A stretch of 64,000 bases of DNA. Origin: Paenibacillus luteus. Its GTDB lineage: Bacteria; Bacillota; Bacilli; Paenibacillales; Paenibacillaceae. The DNA lies in NCBI RefSeq assembly GCF_006542765.1, contig NZ_SKCD01000005.1:121493-185492 (forward strand), read 5' to 3'. Shown piece after piece: positions 18,901-26,232 of this stretch. The position numbers and the translations under genes were made by a program. The notes beneath the pieces were generated by a model. The model searched no databases and was not told where the DNA came from. It saw only the letters and a program-made list of their open reading frames with translations. The first letter of the stretch is position 1. The number at the start of each line of letters is the position of its first letter.

Positions 18901-19751
18901 TAAGCCGATTGTAGAATCGCCAGCATCGTATCCCGATCCTTCCCCAGGGTCTGGTCGGGCGCATCGAAGGCTTTCTCGTCTCCCCACGGGCTGAGGTCGA
19001 ACACAAAGGCTTTCCGCATAACGAGAATATCCCTGACAGACGTATATTCCTGCGAGTGGGTCTGAGGCAGCCGGGCATAAGCATCCTCTATATATCCGAG
19101 TACCCCGGCATTGACAAGCCCGGTGTCCAAATACTGCTGCTTCGCCCATACATAAGCATCCGTCTTGGCGTTGGGACCAGTAAATTGTCCAGCAAGCGAG
19201 CGCTGCACAGAAAGGCTGTTCGGTGAGGTGGTTAGCCTTGTATACAGCTTACCTCCCCCCATAACGGCAGGCGCTTGCTCGACGCCGGCAATTGTCGTGG
19301 CGACGTTGGCCGTTGCATCGACTTTGGGGTCCCATACGGCAAGCCCTGTCAAGTCTGCCCGGAACGTATTGACCAGATCCTCAAGAGTAGCTAGGGGGGT
19401 CACCGTATATTCGCTAAGCCATTGGCCTGGCTTACGAAAGGTTTCAAGCCATTTCTCGTCAATCTGCCAAGCTTGTCTGGCCGTTATGCTTGGTGTCTGT
19501 ACGTAGAAAGAATTGTAGACATATAACCTTGGCCCCTTTTGATTGACGATTCCTTGGAGAGTCGCAACAAACAGCCGGATGTCATAGCTCTCAGCCGTGT
19601 TGAAGACGTTTGCAGCTTGACGCAAATCAAAAGTATAAATGACAGGGAAAGCAGCCGCCTTGAGCGGCGGTGGAGTAGCAGCGAACCACCCTGATACAAC
19701 AAAAGCGAAGAGCAGCACCATCTTAAACAATCGGCTATTCAACATACGCAA
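15930..19751 (-). CDS. Large secreted GxGYxYP protein with four Ig-like repeats and a malectin-like domain
   Basis: A 1273-residue exported protein. Residues 1-33 are a signal peptide (charged start, hydrophobic core, LKAAA end). Residues 35-600 form a GxGYxYP-type putative glycoside hydrolase, with the family signature seen as GAGYANP at 441-447. Four related beta-sandwich repeats follow at about 605-730, 733-858, 862-983 and 986-1110; each has a V.N.G...WT segment like that of NBR1 Ig-like domains. Residues 1113-1273 form a malectin-like carbohydrate-binding domain (RVNVGAAASYTDSLGQVW, GTYQVSLDFAEI, TRVFNVDIEG). No sortase motif or SLH domain is present, so it is probably released or held by binding glycan. 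It likely acts first on the extracellular polymer. Its enzymatic activity has not been read from sequence. Confidence 0.9.
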   Translation of the reverse strand: MRMLNSRLFKMVLLFAFVVSGWFAATPPPLKAAAFPVIYTFDLRQAANVFNTAESYDIRLFVATLQGIVNQKGPRLYVYNSFYVQTPSITARQAWQIDEKWLETFRKPGQWLSEYTVTPLATLEDLVNTFRADLTGLAVWDPKVDATANVATTIAGVEQAPAVMGGGKLYTRLTTSPNSLSVQRSLAGQFTGPNAKTDAYVWAKQQYLDTGLVNAGVLGYIEDAYARLPQTHSQEYTSVRDILVMRKAFVFDLSPWGDEKAFDAPDQTLGKDRDTMLAILQSAYDIHGKDNMIEVYGFFPWWDKYSTYGGKGSHTEFEGEWKVVEYFSKYNAALASIIDTMGDSNMSVHWWGPAATNLKPAVQAGSRPVLENKTYILWGMGDHDASTVHYQFPYVWNSDPARGKLPIAWNIAPITRNAPDIMQYLYDTATSNDYLVAGASGAGYANPDYIKDKPVWLKWNQELFRNTGYTMSGFILNGNAGLVTAATEQTYRWFSNDLALFYNPNLNAPKPDVRSTNMVVMGDNVPIANGDVQGQANHIYNVTAALASPGSAPNFLYIKPAFTSIEFINQVMKKIAAEHPEYRYEAVDPYTYASLIRQKVKGSLADDAIILDTQVPDTMIVGQKYPVSVTVRNVGSATWTAASSFRLAATTDNTLTWTDFTDSGYSLSAGNQRAFLASGDSIQPQGAKTFTFQVQAPASAGSYLFGSSMIRDGAGLLGDMQKKTIQVIAAPAKAAQITAVSVPSAMTEEQTSTVSVTVKNIGTAIWTAADNFRLAAVSGKNDVIWSGFASGGISTNAGNQRVFLSGTDSIAPGASKTFTFTIAAPRTRGVYTLGVSMIQDGVALFGDKGLYDIRVSPSGALAKNAVSFNDDIPEYAAPGEQIPVAITFKNTGTADWTRAANYTLKSSSTNQLTWAAFPYGGVSSGVANQKVYMNQNELIKTEQSKTFSFFIQAPTTPGAYTLSMQMDDGTGSFGVLKSFTIHVAGPRDAKFTDWDVPTVMAAGTKAEISVDVQNAGANNWTESSLYRLSAGLTNQFVWSDFSHGGYSLSTVNQRTFIPGYETIAANQRRSFVFSIQAPSTPGTYTFSASMIQDGVTVFGPTKSWTITVVSPYEQRVNVGAAASYTDSLGQVWAADQPYSGANTWGYTTSTSAASSTADTITGSSDPALYQSQRYGSGGNPFSYKFNVPNGTYQVSLDFAEIVFTSSGTRVFNVDIEGKNALSGYDMFKTTLGHDKARRYEFTKIAVSDGVLEIDFSALSDAAAVNAIRVVRTN

Positions 19752-19776
19752 AGCCTCCTATTTATTCGCTATTGGG

Positions 19777-20766
19777 TTATATGCGGGCGGCTTCAGACCG
19801 CCCTGACTCACTAGATTTACGTGCTAGGAGCACAGCTCTCGCCGATGCGAGGCAATCCTCCGAGTTTAGAATGCAAGGTTCAATTCCCCGAATGCGGCGG
19901 ACAAAATCCAGGCAAACGCTATCATGCTGGGCATCGGCTACCATAACATTGCGATGATTGCCCTCATGCGTGCACAGGATTACTTCACCCGACTTGGTGA
20001 GCACCTCGACCGTGCCATCGGTGCCAATCACCAGCATCCTGCAATCCCATGAAGTATTGCGAGGCGTCAGCCAATCGGCTTCCACATGGACGATAACCCC
20101 GCTGCGAAGCGTAAACAGAGCCTGTGCAAAGTCGATATAATCCGGCTTATCCGCAAAAAAACGGGTGTGCAGCGACTTGGCTGTCACTTCCTCCAATTCA
20201 CTGCGGCACATCCATAACGCCAGATCGATATCGTGGATCATAAGATCGACGATTAATCCTCCGTTGCGGGAAGTGTCATACATCCAGGGCTCTTCACGTT
20301 GGGCCGTGGATTCATGCGGCCTCATCATGATGCAGCCGGCAATGTCGCCAATGTCGCCGCTGTCGATAATGGCTTTCGCCTTGACATAAAGCGGATTAAA
20401 GCGTTCGGTCAGCAGCACAGAAAATTCCGCAGGGGAAGCCGCAACCTCCTTCTCCAGCAGGTCAAGCTCCTCTTCCGTGATCGAAACGGGCTTGTCGGAA
20501 ATCGCGTGTATTCCACACCGCAAGCATTCGATCACCGCAGTTGTCTTCTCGTCATTGGGCAGGCACACGATTGCCGTATTACATTCGACTTCATCAAGCA
20601 TGGCCCGGTAATCGCTAAAGAAAGGAACATTGTACCGCTCGGCAACCGTGCTCCAGCGTTCTTCCGTCTCCATAATCGCTACCAGCCTGGTATTTTCCGC
20701 TTTCAACATTTCTTGGATTGCGTATTCGCCATGAATACGCAATCCGATTGCCACCACATTAATCAT
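19777..20766 (-). CDS. Gfo/Idh/MocA family oxidoreductase (second, divergent)
   Basis: A 329-residue member of the Gfo/Idh/MocA family. The N-terminal Rossmann segment reads VVAIGLRIHGEYAI, lacking the standard GxGxxG, while DKPVSIT (K92) replaces the usual EKP motif and NGGLIVDLMIHDIDLALWM keeps the conserved Asp and His of the second domain. The ATG at 20766 is preferred: CAGGGA lies nine bases upstream, whereas the TTG nine bases earlier touches that site. It is 17 bases after the binding-protein gene, so it belongs to the same operon. The altered dinucleotide loop may mean weaker or different cofactor binding. It may process sugars brought in by the adjacent transporter. Confidence 0.86.
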   Translation of the reverse strand: MINVVAIGLRIHGEYAIQEMLKAENTRLVAIMETEERWSTVAERYNVPFFSDYRAMLDEVECNTAIVCLPNDEKTTAVIECLRCGIHAISDKPVSITEEELDLLEKEVAASPAEFSVLLTERFNPLYVKAKAIIDSGDIGDIAGCIMMRPHESTAQREEPWMYDTSRNGGLIVDLMIHDIDLALWMCRSELEEVTAKSLHTRFFADKPDYIDFAQALFTLRSGVIVHVEADWLTPRNTSWDCRMLVIGTDGTVEVLTKSGEVILCTHEGNHRNVMVADAQHDSVCLDFVRRIRGIEPCILNSEDCLASARAVLLARKSSESGRSEAARI

Positions 20767-20783
20767 CAATGCCAATCCCTGCT

Positions 20784-22409
20784 TTACTTCGGATTTTTTT
20801 GTAGATATTCATCTATCAGCTTGAGCTTCTCTGCCGTAACCTCGGGTTCTCCGATTTTTTTAAAGTTCTCCAGCATATCCTGCGTAATTTTGCGGGCTTC
20901 CTGCTCGGATGAAGCAAACATCGCTTTTGCTTCCCATTTGCTGATCTCCGGCCACAAATTCGGCCAATTTTTGTCCCATGCCTGGCCGGTTCCAGAGAAA
21001 TTAAACGGAATATCCTGCAAGCTGACACCCGGCTGCCAAGTGTCTTGCGCCATAATTAACTCATCGGTACCCGCCATAACTGTTGCTTTAGGAATAACTG
21101 GGGCACTCAGCAAATTGTAATAACTAATGCCGGAACGAGTCTCGAAGCTGCGGTCCGCTTTATCCTGCTCCGCCTTCACCTCTGGCTTAGGCTCAAGAAG
21201 CCCGTCTGCATTCTTTACATAAAACTCGCCATCTGGGCCTGTGCTTAGAATCGTTGCCCCTTCCGTGCTCATACTCCAGTTGAGATATTCCATCAAGCGT
21301 TCCACATTGCCCGGTTTTTCGGCGAATTTCTTAGATACAACCAAGCCCGTGGCCATCGAGAAGTTGGATTCCTGGTACGTTGGCATCTTTAAGCCGGGAA
21401 CCTGAAGCGGAGGGCTTGGAATAAACCGTTTGGCTGGATCCTCAGCTTTCAGCACTCCGTTCGCCGTATCCATAGGACCGTTCGTATTGATCGTGAAGCC
21501 TACGCGTCCTGAGCTGAGCTTGGCTTGGTATTGCGCAGGCTGCTGCGTAATCGTCTCCATGTCCAGCAAACCTTCTTTGTAGAGCTTGTTCATGAATACC
21601 ATATATTCCTCGATCTTCGGATCATTGAACCACCAGTGCATGCTCTTGTAGTCCTCTGAAATATTGAACCAGTTACCCGTCCAGGAATACATCAGAAATT
21701 GGCGGAAATTATCGAACGATGCAGGGATAATCGGCTTGCCGTTCACATCCCCAATCTGTTCCTTGAATGCTTTTAGAACCAGATAAAGCTCATCTATCGT
21801 TTTGGGCGCCTCCATCCCCACCTGTTTCAGCCAGTCCTCACGGATCATAGGGCCTACATTCAATGTCATGATTTCGCTGTTTCCTGCAGGGTTGCCCGGA
21901 ATCATATACATGTTGCCATCCTTCTTGCTGGCATAAGTCACCTGATTGAAAGCCGGATCGCTGTATTTGATGAGATCCGGATATTTATCCAGCCACGGCC
22001 CCATATCGATAATATAGCCTGCTTCAGCCCATTTGTTGGCAATGCCGTTATTAATGTCATCGGTCAGGATGCTGACAACATCGGGAATATCGCCGCTAGC
22101 GAGCATCGTATTCATTTTATCTGCCGGCGTTTTCGTATTCGCAGCCGTAATCTGGATATCGAGGTTTTTGTTCTCCAGCAGCCACTCATGCATCCGATTG
22201 TCCTGCTTAGGCGCATTGTCATAAGTATGCATATACATGAGATTGATCTTCAACGGCTCTTCCTTCGTTTCCTCGCCCACCGTGTTTTCTGGCTTGTCGC
22301 TCGTTTTTGTAGCGCTTTCATTATTTTCATTTTTAGAGCACGCGGCCAGACTTGCGGCCAACATGCTAATAAGCAGAAGCATAGTAACGAGCTTAATGCT
22401 TTTTTTCAT
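20784..22409 (-). CDS. Lipoprotein sugar-binding protein of a CUT1-type ABC importer
   Basis: A 541-residue extracellular solute-binding protein of the large LplA/YtcQ type. The signal sequence ends in a lipobox LAAC, with C24 the lipid-modified residue, followed by a polar linker (SKNENNESATKTSDKPE) and the binding fold (INLMYMHTYDNAPKQDNR, MLASGDIPDVVS, WAEAGYIIDMGPWLDKYPD). It anchors to the outer face of the membrane and delivers oligosaccharides to the two permeases encoded just upstream. No ATPase gene is present in the locus, as is usual for this class, which shares an MsmX-type ATPase encoded elsewhere. Its size suggests an oligosaccharide ligand, possibly a mannose-containing one given the GH38 genes; that is inference. 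Confidence 0.92.
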   Translation of the reverse strand: MKKSIKLVTMLLLISMLAASLAACSKNENNESATKTSDKPENTVGEETKEEPLKINLMYMHTYDNAPKQDNRMHEWLLENKNLDIQITAANTKTPADKMNTMLASGDIPDVVSILTDDINNGIANKWAEAGYIIDMGPWLDKYPDLIKYSDPAFNQVTYASKKDGNMYMIPGNPAGNSEIMTLNVGPMIREDWLKQVGMEAPKTIDELYLVLKAFKEQIGDVNGKPIIPASFDNFRQFLMYSWTGNWFNISEDYKSMHWWFNDPKIEEYMVFMNKLYKEGLLDMETITQQPAQYQAKLSSGRVGFTINTNGPMDTANGVLKAEDPAKRFIPSPPLQVPGLKMPTYQESNFSMATGLVVSKKFAEKPGNVERLMEYLNWSMSTEGATILSTGPDGEFYVKNADGLLEPKPEVKAEQDKADRSFETRSGISYYNLLSAPVIPKATVMAGTDELIMAQDTWQPGVSLQDIPFNFSGTGQAWDKNWPNLWPEISKWEAKAMFASSEQEARKITQDMLENFKKIGEPEVTAEKLKLIDEYLQKNPK

Positions 22410-22453
22410 TGGACTACCACCCTTTTGTTGTTATAGGTTTGAACGGACCAGCC

Positions 22454-23344
22454 TTACCCTTTTAACGAGCCAATAATCATTCCTTTGACAAAATAACGCT
22501 GAAGAAAAGGATACAGCACGAGGATGGGCAGTACGACTACCATCAGCATGGCCATCTTAACCGATTCGGCAGTTACCGTTCTTCTTGACGCATCGCTTAG
22601 ATTTACAGCCCCGAATGCCAGTGATCCCGACTCATTTTGGTTAATATTCATGACCTTCATCAGAAGCGTTTGGAGCGGAAGCAAGTGCTCGTTCGTCGTG
22701 TAAATAACGGCGGTTAAATAATCGTTCCAGTGCCCAACTGCCGAGAACAACGCCATCGTGGCAAATATCGGCATGCTTAGCGGTATCGCAATTCTAGCAA
22801 AAATAATAAGATCATTCGCTCCATCAATTTGGGCTGACTCCTCCAGTTCCTGTGGCAGGGTTCGGAAGAACGAGCGGAAGATGAATACCGCTGCGGCGCC
22901 GTATAAGGATGGAACCACGTATACCCAGAAGCTGTTGAGCAGATAAAGCGATTTGTACAGCATGTAGGTTGGAATTAGGCCCCCACTGAAGAACAACGTC
23001 AGTATCAGCATGAAATTGATCAGCTTTCGGCCCTTCAGCCTATTCTTGGACAGGCCGTAAGCCATCAGAGAGATCAGAAAAATGGAAAGCAGCGTCCCGA
23101 TTACCGTCCGGCCGATTGAAATGGTATACGCGTTCAAAATATCGCCTCTGGAGAAGACTGCAATGTAGTTATCCAGCGTAAACTTGCGAACCCAGAAATT
23201 AATGCCGCCGCGCGAGGCATCAAGCCCCTCATTCAGCGAAATAGCGGCGATCCGCCAGAACGGAAACAGAAACGTGAAGCAGAGAACTGTCAGAAACAGA
23301 TAATTAAACCATTGGAAAATATTTTCCCCGCGTGTGGGTTTCAT
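22454..23344 (-). CDS. CUT1 sugar ABC transporter permease (YtcP/LplC type)
   Basis: A 296-residue integral membrane permease with six hydrophobic segments. The EAA loop that docks to the ATPase reads ELEESAQIDGANDLIIFARIAIPLSMP near residues 180-206, and the C-terminus ends in RYFVKGMIIGSLKG, typical of the LplC branch. I placed the start at the ATG at 23344, a few bases after AGGGAGGT, which removes overlap with the upstream permease; an earlier in-frame codon would overlap it by 35 bases. It forms the channel together with the 23355 gene product. Confidence 0.92.
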   Translation of the reverse strand: MKPTRGENIFQWFNYLFLTVLCFTFLFPFWRIAAISLNEGLDASRGGINFWVRKFTLDNYIAVFSRGDILNAYTISIGRTVIGTLLSIFLISLMAYGLSKNRLKGRKLINFMLILTLFFSGGLIPTYMLYKSLYLLNSFWVYVVPSLYGAAAVFIFRSFFRTLPQELEESAQIDGANDLIIFARIAIPLSMPIFATMALFSAVGHWNDYLTAVIYTTNEHLLPLQTLLMKVMNINQNESGSLAFGAVNLSDASRRTVTAESVKMAMLMVVVLPILVLYPFLQRYFVKGMIIGSLKG

Positions 23345-23354
23345 GATGACCTCC

Positions 23355-24254
23355 CTAAAAGACCCCGTCTTCTCCGAATTTTTTGACAATAAAGTTCGTG
23401 GTCAAGAGCAGCAGCATCCCAACAATGGACTTGAATAATCCGACTGCTGTGGCAAGCTCGTAATTGGCTCGGAAGATTCCGACCTTCATGACATATGTGT
23501 CAATAATCTCCGCCTTGTCGAGCACCATTTCATTTTGCATGGCATAAATCTGTTCAAATCCTGCATCCAAAAAATGTCCAATATTAAGAATGAACAGAAG
23601 GATAATGGTGGAACGGATAGCTGGCAGCGTAATATGCCATACCTGCCTCCATCGGCTCGCGCCGTCTACAACGGCGGATTCGAATAATTCAGGGTTCACC
23701 GCAGTAATAGCAGCTAAGAAAATGATCGTACCGAAGCCAATTCCCTTCCAGATATCGGAGGCGAGAATCATGCCCCAGAAATAATCCGGATTTCCAAACC
23801 AGAACACGGGCTCATCGATAAGGCCGAGACCCGTTAGCAGCGAATTAATGAAACCGCCATCAACACTGAACAGATCGTACCAGATCCCGGTAATGACAAT
23901 CCACGATACAAAAAAAGGAAGATACGAGATCGTCTGTGCCAATCTCTTGAATACCGAGCTGCGCACTTCATTCAGCAGCAGCGCCAGTATGATCGGAGCC
24001 GGGAACCCGAACACCATTTTCAGCAAGCTGATGGCGATCGTATTTTTGAGAAGGCCTGTAAAGCCAGGACTGCCGAACAGCTCCTTGAAATGCAGAAGCC
24101 CAACCCAATCGCTGCGAAATACCCCTTTAATGATGTCATACTCTTTAAATGCGATAAGCACGCCGTACATCGGCTGATAACAGAAAACGAGAAACCAGAC
24201 AATACCCGGCAAAATGAATAAATACAAATACCGGTTGTTCCATACCGACTGCAA
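23355..24254 (-). CDS. CUT1 sugar ABC transporter permease (YteP/LplB type)
   Basis: A 299-residue membrane protein with six predicted spanning segments. RYLYLFILPGIVWFLVFCYQPMYG at the N-terminus and the EAA loop FESAVVDGASRWRQVWHITLPAI near 190-212 identify the LplB-type permease subunit. The start is a TTG at 24254 with GGGGGAGG about six bases upstream. It is the first gene of the transport and glycan operon: a terminator at 24377-24412 separates it from the sensor kinase gene, and the 122-base gap holds the likely promoter. It pairs with the second permease 10 bases downstream. Confidence 0.92.
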   Translation of the reverse strand: MQSVWNNRYLYLFILPGIVWFLVFCYQPMYGVLIAFKEYDIIKGVFRSDWVGLLHFKELFGSPGFTGLLKNTIAISLLKMVFGFPAPIILALLLNEVRSSVFKRLAQTISYLPFFVSWIVITGIWYDLFSVDGGFINSLLTGLGLIDEPVFWFGNPDYFWGMILASDIWKGIGFGTIIFLAAITAVNPELFESAVVDGASRWRQVWHITLPAIRSTIILLFILNIGHFLDAGFEQIYAMQNEMVLDKAEIIDTYVMKVGIFRANYELATAVGLFKSIVGMLLLLTTNFIVKKFGEDGVF

Positions 24255-24291
24255 ATCGAACCTCCCCCTCTTTACTCTCTTCTGCTACTTA

Positions 24292-24297
24292 AGTATA
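24292..24297 (-). promoter_or_regulatory. Candidate -10 element for the glycan ABC operon
   Basis: TATACT on the minus strand lies about 38 bases upstream of the first permease start, between the kinase terminator and the gene. No good -35 box precedes it at 16-18 bases. That fits a promoter needing an activator such as the adjacent YesN-type regulator, but is weak evidence alone. Confidence 0.35.
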
Positions 24298-24376
24298 GCT
24301 TCGGGGGAGGAGACAAAAAATTCAGAATCCTATAATCTTATTTTAAAATTCTACACACTTATCGGGATTCGTCGCT

Positions 24377-24412
24377 AAAAAAAACGTTCTTCACTTAAAG
24401 CTGTGAAGAACG
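24377..24412 (-). terminator. Terminator of the two-component operon
   Basis: Read leftward, CGTTCTTCAC and GTGAAGAACG form a perfect 10-base stem with an eight-base loop, followed directly by eight U residues. It sits 15 bases after the sensor kinase stop and separates the regulatory operon from the transporter operon. Confidence 0.92.
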
Positions 24413-24426
24413 CCGGAAATTTTTTC

Positions 24427-26232
24427 CTATTCAACCAATGGAATCACTACAGTAACCTTTGTCCCTTGTCCCAGCTTGCTTTGAAGAAATACGCCATACT
24501 CTGCTCCATACTGAAGCCGTACCCTCTCGTGGACGTTGCGTATGCCGTAACCCCCTTCGACGGAAAAATGCTCCGCACGCGCCGGAGCGCTCATGCCGAC
24601 GCCATCATCCTCCACCTCGAATTGCATCGTTTCGCCTCTCCGATAAGCACGAATAACGATCGTTGTCGTTCCTTTCCTTTTCTCCGCGCCATGGAGAATT
24701 GCATTCTCGACAAAAGGCTGGAGAATCAGCTTCAACGTCATATAATGCCCGATTCCCGGCTCGATCTCATAGACGACATCAATTCGTTCCTCCAAGCGGA
24801 TTTTTTGTATCTCGGTATAGGCTTGCAAATGCAAGATTTCATCCCTTACGGCAAGCAGCGGCAGTCCCTTATTAAGGGACAATCGGTAGAAGGTTGCTAG
24901 ATGATCGACCATCCCCATCGTTTTTTGGTTCTGCCCATCCATTGCCATCCACTTAATAGTGGCCAGCGTGTTATACAGAAAGTGAGGATTGATCTGGGTC
25001 TGGAGAGCCTTAAGCTCTGATTCCTTCTGTGTCTGCTGGCTGATTGTGAGCTGGTCAACGAGCTCCCTTATTTTGCGCAGCATGCGGTTGTAGCTTCGGG
25101 CCACTGCGCCGATCTCATCTCTCCCGTCAATATCAACATGGATGTCCAGCTCAAGGTTCTCCACACGCCCCATCTGCTCAGTAAAAACAGACAGACGCCT
25201 TGCTATCATTCTCGCCAGCATAAGCGCAAGCAGGAGACTGACCAGCAGACAGACCGCTGCCACCGTAATCGTTAACTGACGGATCGCTTTAGCGCCGGCA
25301 AACAGCTGATCAACGGGGATAACCCGCAGAAAAAGCCAATTCGAATCGCTCCCCCGTTGATACAGCACCATCGATTGAATCCCATCCTGCACCATGGCGA
25401 ACTTGCCTGACGGATCGCTCCCGATCTGCGACGACAAGGCCGCTGGAAGCTTCGACTGAAGCGAGACCTCTTTTTCATAGCTGCTATACAGAATGCCCAT
25501 TTGATCATCCGCAACGATAATGTGGTCGCCAGGCAGGCTGCCAGGCGCAATCAAATCCCCAAATATACTGGAGTAGTTAAGAACCAACTCGAAGATGCCC
25601 GTTATTTTCTCGTGATTATAAATGACAGGCTTGATGATTCCTACATACAACCCTTCGGTGGTAGCCAGCTTTTCTCCGGCAAGGCCATAATCGGGTTGAT
25701 TGATTTCATCCGTGACAATCCACATTTTCTTCTTGGACAGCGCAATATAGTCATTAATGGTATACGCATCCGTATTTTGAAAAAAACGCGGATACCAGGA
25801 AGCCTCCTTCGCATAGCTAATATCGATAAATGAATTCCCTGATTCCGGAATAGAAGGATTATCCTTGTATAAGATCAGCTGGGAGATGCTATCATCCTTC
25901 TTCGGAACCTCGAAAATTTTGGAGATCGTATTCAGAAAAGCATAGGAATAATCTCCTGGAGACTTGTACGGATAGGATACGGCTCCTACAAACGGCATGT
26001 CCGTGACAAACTGATTTAACGTCCGGTCATAATTGTTCAGCTTGTACTCCGCATTCAATACCACTTGCGCCAAGGTCTGCCGGTAGGACTCGCTGGCCTG
26101 CTCATAAATATATTTTTGCATCGTGGAATAAAACACAGCCCCCATTACCAGAATGGAGACCAATACGAGCAGCCCGTAACAAAACATCATTTTGTGCTTG
26201 ATCGAAATATCATGAATTCTCAGCCTCTTCAT
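24427..26232 (-). CDS. YesM-type membrane sensor histidine kinase
   Basis: A 601-residue kinase with a transmembrane helix at about 15-38, a 280-residue extracellular Cache-like sensing region, a second helix at 319-340, a HAMP linker (RRLSVFTEQMGRVENLELDI), the His-kinase segment INPHFLYNTLATIKWMA with H417 as the phosphorylated residue, and a C-terminal ATPase domain (FVENAILHGAEKRKG, DDGVGM, GYGIRNVHERV). This is the YesM/LytS-like architecture found beside sugar transporters in Paenibacillaceae. Its start lies inside the 3' end of the response regulator gene (23-base overlap), so the pair is translationally coupled. It probably senses an extracellular sugar, perhaps through the binding protein, and controls the downstream operon. 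Confidence 0.93.
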   Translation of the reverse strand: MKRLRIHDISIKHKMMFCYGLLVLVSILVMGAVFYSTMQKYIYEQASESYRQTLAQVVLNAEYKLNNYDRTLNQFVTDMPFVGAVSYPYKSPGDYSYAFLNTISKIFEVPKKDDSISQLILYKDNPSIPESGNSFIDISYAKEASWYPRFFQNTDAYTINDYIALSKKKMWIVTDEINQPDYGLAGEKLATTEGLYVGIIKPVIYNHEKITGIFELVLNYSSIFGDLIAPGSLPGDHIIVADDQMGILYSSYEKEVSLQSKLPAALSSQIGSDPSGKFAMVQDGIQSMVLYQRGSDSNWLFLRVIPVDQLFAGAKAIRQLTITVAAVCLLVSLLLALMLARMIARRLSVFTEQMGRVENLELDIHVDIDGRDEIGAVARSYNRMLRKIRELVDQLTISQQTQKESELKALQTQINPHFLYNTLATIKWMAMDGQNQKTMGMVDHLATFYRLSLNKGLPLLAVRDEILHLQAYTEIQKIRLEERIDVVYEIEPGIGHYMTLKLILQPFVENAILHGAEKRKGTTTIVIRAYRRGETMQFEVEDDGVGMSAPARAEHFSVEGGYGIRNVHERVRLQYGAEYGVFLQSKLGQGTKVTVVIPLVE

